Shown: positions 7,996-15,282 of the stretch, piece by piece
Layout: each line of letters opens with the position of its first letter
How positions within the stretch are numbered: the stretch's first letter is position 1
From: Desulfofustis sp.
GTDB taxonomy: Bacteria; Desulfobacterota; Desulfobulbia; Desulfobulbales; Desulfocapsaceae
Assembly: GCA_029287755.1 (NCBI GenBank)
Contig: JARFQM010000056.1
Span: 1-19,540 of the forward strand
Reading direction: 5' to 3'
Length of the DNA: 19,540 nucleotides
The notes under the pieces: model-generated
The model's database searches: none
What the model was told of the DNA's origin: nothing
The model's input: the letters and a program-made list of their open reading frames with translations, nothing else
Program-made: the position numbers and the translations under genes

Positions 7996-8097
7996 AGGCA
8001 AAACAGGCTTAAATTTATATAGCTTATTCATGCTATAAAAACCTAGTTCAAGGTGCATGCCTCTGTAGAAATTCAACCTTTGGAAAAGGATATTGAT

Positions 8098-8865
8098 GTG
8101 TCCCACTATGAAATTTATGCGGTGAAATTTTCCGGCCCTTTTTCGAGCTCAGGGGCGTTCGTCATGTGGATGAAGGATTGGGAAGCAGTCGTTGAGCGAA
8201 ATTACTATTTCTGGTGCCTAAAGAGCTCAGACCATGTAGTGCTAGTGGACGCCGGAGTAGCGCCGGAGCTGGCACGCAAGAAGTCTTTAGCCAATTATGT
8301 GAACCCGGCACGACTCCTGGAGGCAATGGATGTCGATGTCAATGAGATCAACCATGTGAGACTGACACATCTCCACTGGGACCATGTGGATGGGGTGACT
8401 CTGTTTCCTCATGCAAAAATCTCTGTCCAGAGAGCTGAACGTGATTTTTGGTTGCATGATAAGATGGCTCTTCACTCACCGTTCACCTTTTTTCTGAACG
8501 AGCAATCCTGGAACACCCTCAAGGGGTGTGAGGGTGAGGGGCGTATGATCCTTCTAGATGGCGACCGACAAATTCTGCCAGGCATAGAATGTTTGCTGGC
8601 CCCTGGACATAGTATTGCTCTTCAGGCTGTTGCTGTGAATACAGAGAAGGGAATTGCGATCCTCGGATCAGATTGTGCGCACCTCTTTCGAAATTATGAA
8701 GAAGAGTGGCCCAGCGCATTGATAATCGATATGGTCGCCTGGGTTAAGTCTATAAAAGATCTGAAAAGCCGAGTCTCTCACCCGGAACTTCTCTTTCCGG
8801 GCCATGATCCGTTGATGACTTCCAAGTTCCATGAAATCGCGCCAGGAATCACCAGGTTGGTATGA
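8098..8865 (+). CDS. Metallo-beta-lactamase-fold hydrolase (lactonase-like)
   Basis: About 255 residues of the MBL superfamily, resembling proteins annotated as N-acyl-homoserine lactonase family. With GTG 8098 as residue 1 the metal motif HLHWDH gives H91, H93, D95 and H96; further ligands are the His of APGHS near 163, the Asp of GSDCAH near 184 and the His of FPGHDP near 235. All dinuclear-site ligands are present, so it should be active. GTG 8098 is preferred because AAAAGGA lies seven bases upstream and the protein then starts with the conserved YEIYAVKFSGPF; a GTG at 8053 gives a 270-residue alternative. No signal peptide is seen, so it is cytoplasmic. It lies 102 bases after tctA; opening of a sugar lactone is a reasonable guess, and quorum quenching is the alternative. 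Confidence 0.83.
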   Translation: MSHYEIYAVKFSGPFSSSGAFVMWMKDWEAVVERNYYFWCLKSSDHVVLVDAGVAPELARKKSLANYVNPARLLEAMDVDVNEINHVRLTHLHWDHVDGVTLFPHAKISVQRAERDFWLHDKMALHSPFTFFLNEQSWNTLKGCEGEGRMILLDGDRQILPGIECLLAPGHSIALQAVAVNTEKGIAILGSDCAHLFRNYEEEWPSALIIDMVAWVKSIKDLKSRVSHPELLFPGHDPLMTSKFHEIAPGITRLV

Positions 8866-8899
8866 GTACAGTGTGTTTTTGATTGTGAAGAAATGGCAT

Positions 8900-8935
8900 G
8901 CTGAGGCGGCAGCTGACACGGGAGCCGCTTCCAGC
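8900..8935. terminator. Hairpin between convergent genes
   Basis: GCTG..GCGGC pairs with GCCGC..CCAGC across a 13-base loop with a small internal mismatch. It lies between the convergent ends of the MBL hydrolase and the cupin gene. The flanks have only short A or T tracts, so this is a moderate call for a bidirectional terminator. A second weaker dyad, TCCCC/GGGGA, is at 8987-9006. Confidence 0.4.
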
Positions 8936-9015
8936 AGACAAAAACGGTCCGTCTCATCCCTGAGTCAACGCATTCTGCAGCATATTTCCCCGTCATTTAG
9001 AGGGGATGTCACGCA

Positions 9016-9378
9016 TCAATCTTCCAGCTGAATATAGTTCTGGCCTCCGGTCTTGGTTATGAAAATATGGGCGAACTCCGAATCTTCGCAGGCGCCGTGC
9101 CAATGTTTTTCGCCTTTGGGGAAGAGGATAACGTCGCCGACAGTGACAGTTCTCTGTTCATGCTCGGTTGCGACGATCCCTTTTCCGGATGTAACAATCA
9201 GAATCTGGTCGCTTTCGTGCATATGGAACTTGTTTCTTACTCCTTTACCGAAATTGACAATGCTCATGTTATAATCTCCACCCTCTGGAACCAGAGGTTG
9301 AACTGTTACTTCCTCGCCTGTGAAAAGAGGGCTAAAATGCGGTTTCTTCGGGACATCTTTCATATTAATCACATTCAT
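9016..9378 (-). CDS. Single-domain cupin protein
   Basis: 120 residues, a small beta-barrel cupin. Motif 1 is NKFHMHESDQ, with H52, H54 and Gln58 at the place of the usual Glu; motif 2 is GDVILFPKGEKHWHG with H92. These would bind one divalent metal. The start is placed at the ATG ending at 9378, six bases after GGGAGG; ATG 9381 is a three-base-spaced alternative and TTG 9384 lies too close. Such proteins often act as sugar isomerases, lactone/sugar-acid accessory enzymes or carboxymuconolactone-type decarboxylases, but the function is not readable. It is convergent with the MBL hydrolase and divergent from the cytidylate-kinase-like gene. Confidence 0.82.
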   Translation of the reverse strand: MNVINMKDVPKKPHFSPLFTGEEVTVQPLVPEGGDYNMSIVNFGKGVRNKFHMHESDQILIVTSGKGIVATEHEQRTVTVGDVILFPKGEKHWHGACEDSEFAHIFITKTGGQNYIQLED

Positions 9379-9452
9379 CATCAACCTCCCTTAGGGACCC
9401 TATCTGTTTGTATTTTCGTTCCCAAAGCTTATTTTTAAATTAACAGCGATTA

Positions 9453-9468
9453 ACAATCACATGATTGT
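9453..9468. promoter_or_regulatory. 16-bp palindrome upstream of the cupin gene
   Basis: ACAATCA-CA-TGATTGT, perfect, with weaker symmetry extending outward on both sides. It lies about 75 bases upstream of the cupin start in an AT-rich divergent region, as expected of an operator for a dimeric repressor. The regulator is not identifiable. Confidence 0.4.
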
Positions 9469-9652
9469 AATTGACTCGCATACAAGGTGTAAACGATCAT
9501 GTTTCATGTGCAGCATCATTTTATCTTCATCAGGATCTCAGGTGTGCGCTGAAATTGAACCCATTTAGCCAATATAACTCGACAATTTTAAATTTAAACA
9601 CGCAGACCCTATGACAAGAGCAAATGAGATCGATCTACTAACCCAGTGGGTA

Positions 9653-9684
9653 GATTTTGAACGAAAATCTTAGTTTTGCAAAAG
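9653..9684 (+). repeat. 32-bp copy of the end of the MITE-like element
   Basis: Identical over 32 bases to 11999-12030, the inner part of the right end of the palindromic element listed at 11894-12034. It contains the small dyad GATTTT-gaacg-AAAATC and the palindrome TTTTGCAAAA. Upstream similarity is lost at once, so this is a fragment. It lies 42 bases before the cytidylate-kinase-like start. Confidence 0.85.
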
Positions 9685-9725
9685 CCTCATCTAACAGGAT
9701 TCTGGGATCCAGGAAGGAAGCTGTC

Positions 9726-10361
9726 ATGTCCGTTATTACTATTGCCAGACAGTTCGGCTCAGGAGGGAAAACATTAGGAAGTATAGTTGCGAATAGATTG
9801 GGTTATACATTGGTAGATGAGGAAATTGTCGAGTTGATCGCCCAGGAAGCAAATATTTCATCTGAATGGGTTGACTCTGTGGCCAGGGAAACAGGTAGTG
9901 AAAAATTCCTGAAAAGGATGTTGCTCAAATTCGGACCTTCTCGAAAAGGATACGCAAAGATTGCGGCAGACTCAGACCCTGGATATATTGATGGTAAACT
10001 CTATATCGCTCTACTCTATAAAATTATCCCCAGGATCGCTGAACAGGATAACATTGTAATTATCGGTCGCGGGGGCCAATATATCCTGGCTGACGACCCC
10101 AATACCTATCATTTCCTTCTGATCGCCGACCTCGAATATCGTATACAATTTATGATGGACCATTACGATCTTGACCGTAAGCAGGCCCAGGTCGTTGTTG
10201 ACAAGCACAGCAAACGCAGGCTTAATCTCTATCGTTATTTTTCCCGCACCGATTATGATCAACCCGCTCACTATCACATAGTCTTCAATATGAACAAGGT
10301 CACACTGGAAAACGCCGTTCAATCAGTGTGTCAGTTGGTCGAAGGTCGTACCTCTTCATAA
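9726..10361 (+). CDS. Cytidylate kinase-like P-loop protein
   Basis: 211 residues of the cytidylate-kinase-like family. The start SVITIARQFGSGGKTLGSIVANRLGY carries a P-loop GSGGKT at residues 11-16, followed by VDEEIVELIAQEANI and VIIGRGGQYIL, which are typical of these proteins. They are widespread in Desulfobacterota and anaerobes; true CMP-kinase activity is not shown for most, so the substrate is uncertain. ATG 9726 follows AGGAAGG; the upstream in-frame extension from 9657 is encoded by the repeat fragment and is not credible. The last 31 bases overlap the convergent nhaA gene. Confidence 0.82.
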   Translation: MSVITIARQFGSGGKTLGSIVANRLGYTLVDEEIVELIAQEANISSEWVDSVARETGSEKFLKRMLLKFGPSRKGYAKIAADSDPGYIDGKLYIALLYKIIPRIAEQDNIVIIGRGGQYILADDPNTYHFLLIADLEYRIQFMMDHYDLDRKQAQVVVDKHSKRRLNLYRYFSRTDYDQPAHYHIVFNMNKVTLENAVQSVCQLVEGRTSS

Positions 10362-11692
10362 ATGCGGCGATCCCGGCAGACATAAAAGCCCAAAAATGCC
10401 AGTCCAGCCAGGGCTGACAATATCGATCCAGAGAATATTCCCAGCTTTGAACAGTTGAGCAGGTAGGTGTCGGTAAAAGAGAGTCCGGATATAAACAACG
10501 ACATGGTAAATCCGATACCCCCCAACATGCCGGCGCCTGCGACATGATGCCACCTCACCTTAAATGGCAGGGTAGCGACACCCATACGAACCGCCGCATA
10601 TGATGCCAGACTTATACCAATGGGCTTACCGACGAAAAGTCCCAAAAAACAGCCCAGGGTGACCGGATTAGAGACGAGGGCGGTCATAGACATATTCTGG
10701 AGTGATACACCGGCATTAAAAAATGCAAAGAGAGGAAGGATACCAAAAGTAACGCTGGGCAACAGGGCGTGCTCCATCCGTTGCAGAGGGGGAGCCACAT
10801 CGTGACAAGCACTTTCCAACTCCTGAACATTATTGAGGTGTTCCGGCTTGATGAATATGGAAAACCATTGGCCGTCAACATCCCGATTAGTTTGCATTTT
10901 TTCAGTTATATATCGCACAATACCAATGAATCTGACCATATCATACTTACCACGCGCGGGCACAAGCATGGCAACCACAACACCAGCTATTGTTGCATGA
11001 ACGCCAGAACCGAGAACGCAGGCCCAGGTGAAAAATCCCACCACGACATAAAAGGTTATTGAGCGAATATATAAAAGGTTGGCGATTACTAGAATCAAGG
11101 TGCAGATGAGGCTTGCCGCGAGAAAATTCATGGCAATGCTATTTGTGTAGAAAAGAGCAATCACAAGTACTGCTCCCAGATCATCGGCGATCGCAAAGGT
11201 GGATAAAAAAATCCTCAAGCCAATGGGGAGATTACGGCCTAACAAGGCAATAACCCCAAGGGAAAAAGCGATATCTGTCGCCACGGGAATACCCCATCCC
11301 GAGATGCTGGGTGTGCCGTAATTGAAAGCAACATAGATTAATCCGGGAACGAGCATTCCCCCTGCTGCGGCAATAATTGGCAGTAGTGCCATCTTGGGGG
11401 TGGCAAGTTCACCAACAAGGATTTCTCTTTTTATTTCCAGCCCTACGGTAAAAAAGAACAGAGCCATAAGACCATCATTGATGAAATGCTGGAGGGAACT
11501 GCTGTAGGTGAATGTGCTGAATGAAAAAGAGATATTGAGATGGAGCAGATGCTCATACATCCCGTGAAATCTGGAATTTGCTAAACATGCAGCGCTGACT
11601 GCAGCAAGAAGTAATAAAACACTGCCGTTAACCTCTTTATTAAAAAACCACTGATACGGGTTGTGCTCCCGGCCTTCTATTTTCGGTTTCAT
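10331..11692 (-). CDS. nhaA: Na+/H+ antiporter NhaA
   Basis: 453 residues. An inner-membrane antiporter that exports Na+ (and Li+) in exchange for protons. Core residues are present: D140 in PVATDIAFSLGVIALLG, and the ion-binding pair D170-D171 in FLSTFAIADDLGAVLVIALFY. MALFFFTVGLEIKREILVGEL near residue 77 and LPLFAFFNAGVSL in the C-terminal half are family hallmarks. About 11-12 hydrophobic spans are visible. It is longer than E. coli NhaA (388) through a segment around 265-305, as in many other bacteria. The ATG at 11692 has no clear Shine-Dalgarno, and the leader contains the paired hairpins at 11736-11778. Its 3' end overlaps the convergent kinase-like gene, so no terminator lies between them. 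Confidence 0.94.
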   Translation of the reverse strand: MKPKIEGREHNPYQWFFNKEVNGSVLLLLAAVSAACLANSRFHGMYEHLLHLNISFSFSTFTYSSSLQHFINDGLMALFFFTVGLEIKREILVGELATPKMALLPIIAAAGGMLVPGLIYVAFNYGTPSISGWGIPVATDIAFSLGVIALLGRNLPIGLRIFLSTFAIADDLGAVLVIALFYTNSIAMNFLAASLICTLILVIANLLYIRSITFYVVVGFFTWACVLGSGVHATIAGVVVAMLVPARGKYDMVRFIGIVRYITEKMQTNRDVDGQWFSIFIKPEHLNNVQELESACHDVAPPLQRMEHALLPSVTFGILPLFAFFNAGVSLQNMSMTALVSNPVTLGCFLGLFVGKPIGISLASYAAVRMGVATLPFKVRWHHVAGAGMLGGIGFTMSLFISGLSFTDTYLLNCSKLGIFSGSILSALAGLAFLGFYVCRDRRIYEEVRPSTN

Positions 11693-11735
11693 TGCTAATT
11701 GCCAGACCGACTGGTTCGACCTAGTTGACTGGAAC

Positions 11736-11778
11736 GGTATTTCAGCGTTTACCGGTTGCTGAAAACACAGCGTTAACC
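11736..11778 (-). promoter_or_regulatory. Twin-hairpin nhaA leader, candidate regulatory RNA
   Basis: On the minus strand two abutting hairpins occur, ending 43 bases before the nhaA ATG. The first (11778 to 11754) is GGTT-aac-GCTG, loop, CAGC-AACC. The second (11753 to 11736) is GGTA-aacGCTGAAA-TACC. Both begin GGTW-AACGCTG. In addition TTTCAGC of the first is perfectly complementary to GCTGAAA of the second, allowing a pseudoknot or an exclusive alternative fold. Known nhaA leaders carry cation-sensing RNAs (nhaA-I and nhaA-II lithium and DUF1646 sodium riboswitches); I cannot match a consensus from memory. Confidence 0.4.
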
Positions 11779-11893
11779 CTGTATTCTCGATCTACCTCCC
11801 TCGTTTTAATATTACCCTCGCTGCCGCCGGAATAGGCTGCTCATGCCTTATCTGCTCAGCGCTTCTCACTTCATATACGCAGATAAATTCTTC

Positions 11894-12034
11894 GAGCCAT
11901 TTGCAAAACGATTTTTTCGCCCACACTCTGCGTTATGCTCAAAATTTTATCCTCGGTATATCAATCATATGCTTGTGGTAAAATTTCTCGCATGGCTTGA
12001 TTTTGAACGAAAATCTTAGTTTTGCAAAAGGCTC
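11894..12034. mobile_element. MITE-like near-palindromic element
   Basis: The left end GAGCCATTTGCAAAAC (11894-11909) and the reverse complement of the right end (12019-12034) match at 15 of 16 bases. The interior continues as an imperfect palindrome: ATGCTCAAAATTTTATC on one side mirrors ATGCGAGAAATTTTACC on the other, around CATATG near the middle. CTTC flanks both ends (11890-11893 and 12035-12038), a possible 4-bp target duplication. There is no coding capacity, so it would depend on a transposase elsewhere or act as an extragenic palindrome. A 32-base fragment recurs at 9653-9684. Confidence 0.65.
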
Positions 12035-12153
12035 CTTCTTTAAATAATAGTTATTTTTTATTGCTTTACAGGAACTCAAATCCAATCCATAAGCAGCAGG
12101 AGGGGTGCTGAGGAGCGAGGATTACTCAGGCGTGATCTGAACAGGGTCAACTA

Positions 12154-15100
12154 TTAAATCCGCTCTTCGTGCTTAGTGCTCGAGGAGGTCTTCTGCTCTC
12201 GCCTGAGACGACGCTCTATCGTGCCCGGCAGCGCAGTGCGCCGGGCCAGCACGCTGTAGGCAACGGGCACCACGAAAAGCGTGAATAAAGTGGCCGAGAT
12301 GACTCCGGCGAGCACCACCACGCCGATCACCATCCTGGTCTCGGCTCCGGCCCCGGAAGAGAGAATAAGGGGTACGGCCCCGGCAGCGGTGGTAATCCCT
12401 GTCATCACTATCGGACGAAGTCGAATTTCGGCAGCCTGGAGCACCGCCCGCAGAAAGCCGATCTGACGATCCCGCAGCTGGTTGGTAAACTCGACGATGA
12501 GGATGCCGTTCTTGGCGGCCAGACCGACCAGCATGACCAGGCCGATCTGACTGTAGAGGTTGAGGGTATTTCCGGTAATATAGAGGCCGAAGAGTCCGCC
12601 GGCCATGGCCAGCGGTACGGTCAGCATGATCACCAGGGGATTTATCCAGCTCTCGAATTGAGCGGCAAGAACGAGAAAAACCACGATGATACCCAGGGCA
12701 AAGACGAACAGGATCGACTCGGAACTGCTCTTGTAATCCTGGGAAATACCCTTGTAATCGATGATCACCCGCTCCGGCAAATTGTCACGCGCCAGGGCTT
12801 CGAGATACGTGAGCGCGTCGCTCAGGGCCAGGTCATCGGCCAGGTTGGCCTGCAGCGTCAGTGCTCTGACCCGGTTGTAGCGCTTCAGGGTGCTGGAGTC
12901 GGCGAACTCCTTCAGGGAGATGAAGCTGGCCAGCGGGACCAGCTTGCCGCTGTGTTCGGAGCGCACATAAATCGACTGCAGGTCGTTCGGGGTGCGCTGC
13001 AGATCGCGCTCCCCTTCGACGATGACATCATATTCTTCCCCCTCCTCGAGATAGGTGGTCACCCGGCGCGAACCGAACATGGTCTCCAGCGTCCTGCCGA
13101 TGGCCGACACCGTCACCCCGAGCTCGGCTGCCCGGTCATAGTCGATATTGATCTCGATCTGGGGTTTGGTCTCTTTGTAATCCCAGTCAATTCCCAGCAG
13201 ACCGGGGTTGTCGGCTTCAATTTCAGCCATCAGAATATCGCGCCATTGCGCCAGCTCCTGGTACGTACCCCCTCCTATAACGAACTGCACCGGCTTCTGG
13301 ATCGAAGAGCCGAAACCCTGGCGCATAACTGGAAAAGCCCGGACTCCGGGAAGGTCTCCGAGCGTGGAGCGCACCTCGTCCATGATCTCCCAGGCCGAGC
13401 GCCGCTGTCCCCACTGCTCGAGCACGGAGATGACGATGCCGGTGTTGAAGTTTTCAATGTTGCCGAAACTGCGCGGCGTGCGCACCAGCAGACGGGTGAT
13501 CTCGCCGTTGTCCACGAGCGGCATCAGGCGGGACTCGATTTCATCCATGTATTCGCTCATGTACTCGTAAGTGGCTCCCTCCGGCCCGTTGACGATGACG
13601 AAGAAGGCACCGCGGTCCTCTTTAGGGGCATATTCGGTCGCGATTTGACTGAACAGCCAGTAAGTCACCCCGAGAAGAGAGGCAAAAACGACGGCGACCA
13701 GTAGCGGCCAGCGCAGGGAGCGTCCCAGTACTCTCCTGTAAGTTCGTCTAATCCAGCGGTAAAAGCGGTCGATGCGGGGAGGGGTGGCGCGGTCGCGGCG
13801 CTTTGGCTTAAGCAGGACTGAAGCGAGCATCGGGGACAAACTCAGGGCCACGATGCTGGAGAAACAGACTGCAGCCGCCATGGTCAGGGCGAACTCAGAA
13901 AAGAGTCTGCCCACATCGCCCTGCAGAAAGGCTATGGGCACGAATACTGAAATCAGCACCAGGGTGGTGGCGATGACCGCAAAGCCGACCTGCCTGGTGC
14001 CGTTGAAGGCGGCCACCAATGGAGTCTCGTTGTGTTCGTCGATGCGCCGATAAATATTTTCGAGTACCACGATGCCATCGTCCACGAGCAGTCCAATGGC
14101 CAGCACAAGGGCCAGCAGGGTGAGCAGATTGACTGAAAAACCAAAGGCGTTAAGAGCGATGAAAGAGGCGATGATCGATACCGGCACCGAAACCGCCGGC
14201 ACGATGGTTGCCCTGACGCTCCCCAGGAACAGAAAAATGACCAGGACCACCAGACCGATGGCAATCGCCAGCGTCTTGTACACCTCTTTGATGGCTTCCT
14301 CGATAAACACCGAGGTGTCGAAGCTCTGCCTGATCTGCATGCCGTCCGGCAGTGTCGGGTTGAGCAGCCCCATCTGCGCCTTGGCGCTGCGGGCCACTTC
14401 TATGGTATTGGCGGTGGACTGTTTAATTATGCCGAGCCCGACCATGGCGACTCCGTTGCCCCGGAAGAACGTTCTGTCCTCCTCGGTGCCGCGCTCAACC
14501 CGGGCAATGTCGCCGAGGCGGATCAGATAGCCGTCGGACCCGCGCCGGATAACTATTTTGGAAAAATCATCGGCGGTGCGGAAGGCGCGGCCCAGGCGCA
14601 CGGTGAAACTTCTGGTGGCAGACTCGATGGTACCGGCCGGAAGCTCTACATTCTCCTCTCTTAGCGCCCTTTCAACCTCGGGCACGGTGAGGTCCCTGGC
14701 GGCCATGGCGGAGCGATCGAGCCAGACGCGCATGGCGAAGCGCTGACCGCCGCCCACCCTGACCCGCGAGACGCCGTCAAGCACCGAAAATCTATCCACC
14801 AGGTAGCGATTGGCGTAATCGGTGAGTTCCGGCACCGTGAGAAGGTCACTGGTGAGATTGAGCCACATGATGACGTCGTCGTTGGAATCCTCTTTCTGGA
14901 TCTCGGGAGGATCGGCCTCAGCCGGCAGATCGTCGACAATCCTCGAAACCCGGTCCCGCAAATCATTGGCCGCCGCATCGATGTCCCGGCCGGTGGAGAA
15001 TTCGATGGTTACCCTGGAACGGCCGTCCTCGCTTGATGACTCAATAAAGCGGATGCCTTCGACACCGGCGATCCGTTCTTCCACCAGCTGGGTGATCTGA

Positions 15101-15282
15101 CTTTCCACCACGTACGCCGATGCTCCTGGGTATACGGTGTCGATGGTCACCACCGGAGGATCGATATCTGGGTACTCGCGCAGCGGCAGACGGGAAAATG
15201 AAACCAGGCCGAAGACAATGAGCAGCAGCGAGAGAACCGTGGCAAATACCGGCCGCTTGATCGAGGTATCGGAGAGGATCAT
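12154..15282 (-). CDS. RND efflux pump inner-membrane transporter (AcrB/HAE1 type)
   Basis: 1042 residues, the proton-driven trimeric pump subunit of a tripartite drug/hydrophobe efflux system. The N-terminus ILSDTSIKRPVFATVLSLLLIVFG is typical of the MdtB/MexB/AcrB branch. The proton relay is complete: D401-D402 in GLLVDDGIVVLENI and K924 in GLAAKNGILIVEF. Two large periplasmic loops (about 35-330 and 550-855) and twelve spans fit the family. The start ATG at 15282 overlaps the stop of the adaptor gene by four bases (ATGA), showing translational coupling. No outer-membrane factor gene follows. The gene is visibly richer in G+C at third positions than nhaA or the catabolic genes. Confidence 0.95.
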   Translation of the reverse strand: MILSDTSIKRPVFATVLSLLLIVFGLVSFSRLPLREYPDIDPPVVTIDTVYPGASAYVVESQITQLVEERIAGVEGIRFIESSSEDGRSRVTIEFSTGRDIDAAANDLRDRVSRIVDDLPAEADPPEIQKEDSNDDVIMWLNLTSDLLTVPELTDYANRYLVDRFSVLDGVSRVRVGGGQRFAMRVWLDRSAMAARDLTVPEVERALREENVELPAGTIESATRSFTVRLGRAFRTADDFSKIVIRRGSDGYLIRLGDIARVERGTEEDRTFFRGNGVAMVGLGIIKQSTANTIEVARSAKAQMGLLNPTLPDGMQIRQSFDTSVFIEEAIKEVYKTLAIAIGLVVLVIFLFLGSVRATIVPAVSVPVSIIASFIALNAFGFSVNLLTLLALVLAIGLLVDDGIVVLENIYRRIDEHNETPLVAAFNGTRQVGFAVIATTLVLISVFVPIAFLQGDVGRLFSEFALTMAAAVCFSSIVALSLSPMLASVLLKPKRRDRATPPRIDRFYRWIRRTYRRVLGRSLRWPLLVAVVFASLLGVTYWLFSQIATEYAPKEDRGAFFVIVNGPEGATYEYMSEYMDEIESRLMPLVDNGEITRLLVRTPRSFGNIENFNTGIVISVLEQWGQRRSAWEIMDEVRSTLGDLPGVRAFPVMRQGFGSSIQKPVQFVIGGGTYQELAQWRDILMAEIEADNPGLLGIDWDYKETKPQIEINIDYDRAAELGVTVSAIGRTLETMFGSRRVTTYLEEGEEYDVIVEGERDLQRTPNDLQSIYVRSEHSGKLVPLASFISLKEFADSSTLKRYNRVRALTLQANLADDLALSDALTYLEALARDNLPERVIIDYKGISQDYKSSSESILFVFALGIIVVFLVLAAQFESWINPLVIMLTVPLAMAGGLFGLYITGNTLNLYSQIGLVMLVGLAAKNGILIVEFTNQLRDRQIGFLRAVLQAAEIRLRPIVMTGITTAAGAVPLILSSGAGAETRMVIGVVVLAGVISATLFTLFVVPVAYSVLARRTALPGTIERRLRREQKTSSSTKHEERI

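Larger units (their letters stand above)
9379..9725. other. AT-rich divergent intergenic region
   Basis: About 345 bases between the cupin (minus) and the cytidylate-kinase-like gene (plus). Apart from the palindrome at 9453-9468 and the repeat fragment at 9653-9684, no ORF or known RNA is apparent. Confidence 0.5.
11693..12153. other. Intergenic region between nhaA and the RND operon
   Basis: About 460 bases holding the nhaA leader hairpins (11736-11778) and the MITE-like element (11894-12034). The 119 bases after the element hold a weak hairpin CAGCA/TGCTG near 12092-12108 that might end the RND transcript. No ORF is credible. Confidence 0.5.

Noticed and set aside
7399..8106. 235-codon open frame on the minus strand
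   Set aside because: It is antisense to tctA, rich in Lys/His/Gln and without domain features; a shadow frame.
12658..13704. 348-codon open frame on the plus strand
   Set aside because: It lies wholly antisense inside the RND pump gene, has a low-complexity basic/histidine-rich composition and no recognisable domain; a shadow of a G+C-rich gene.
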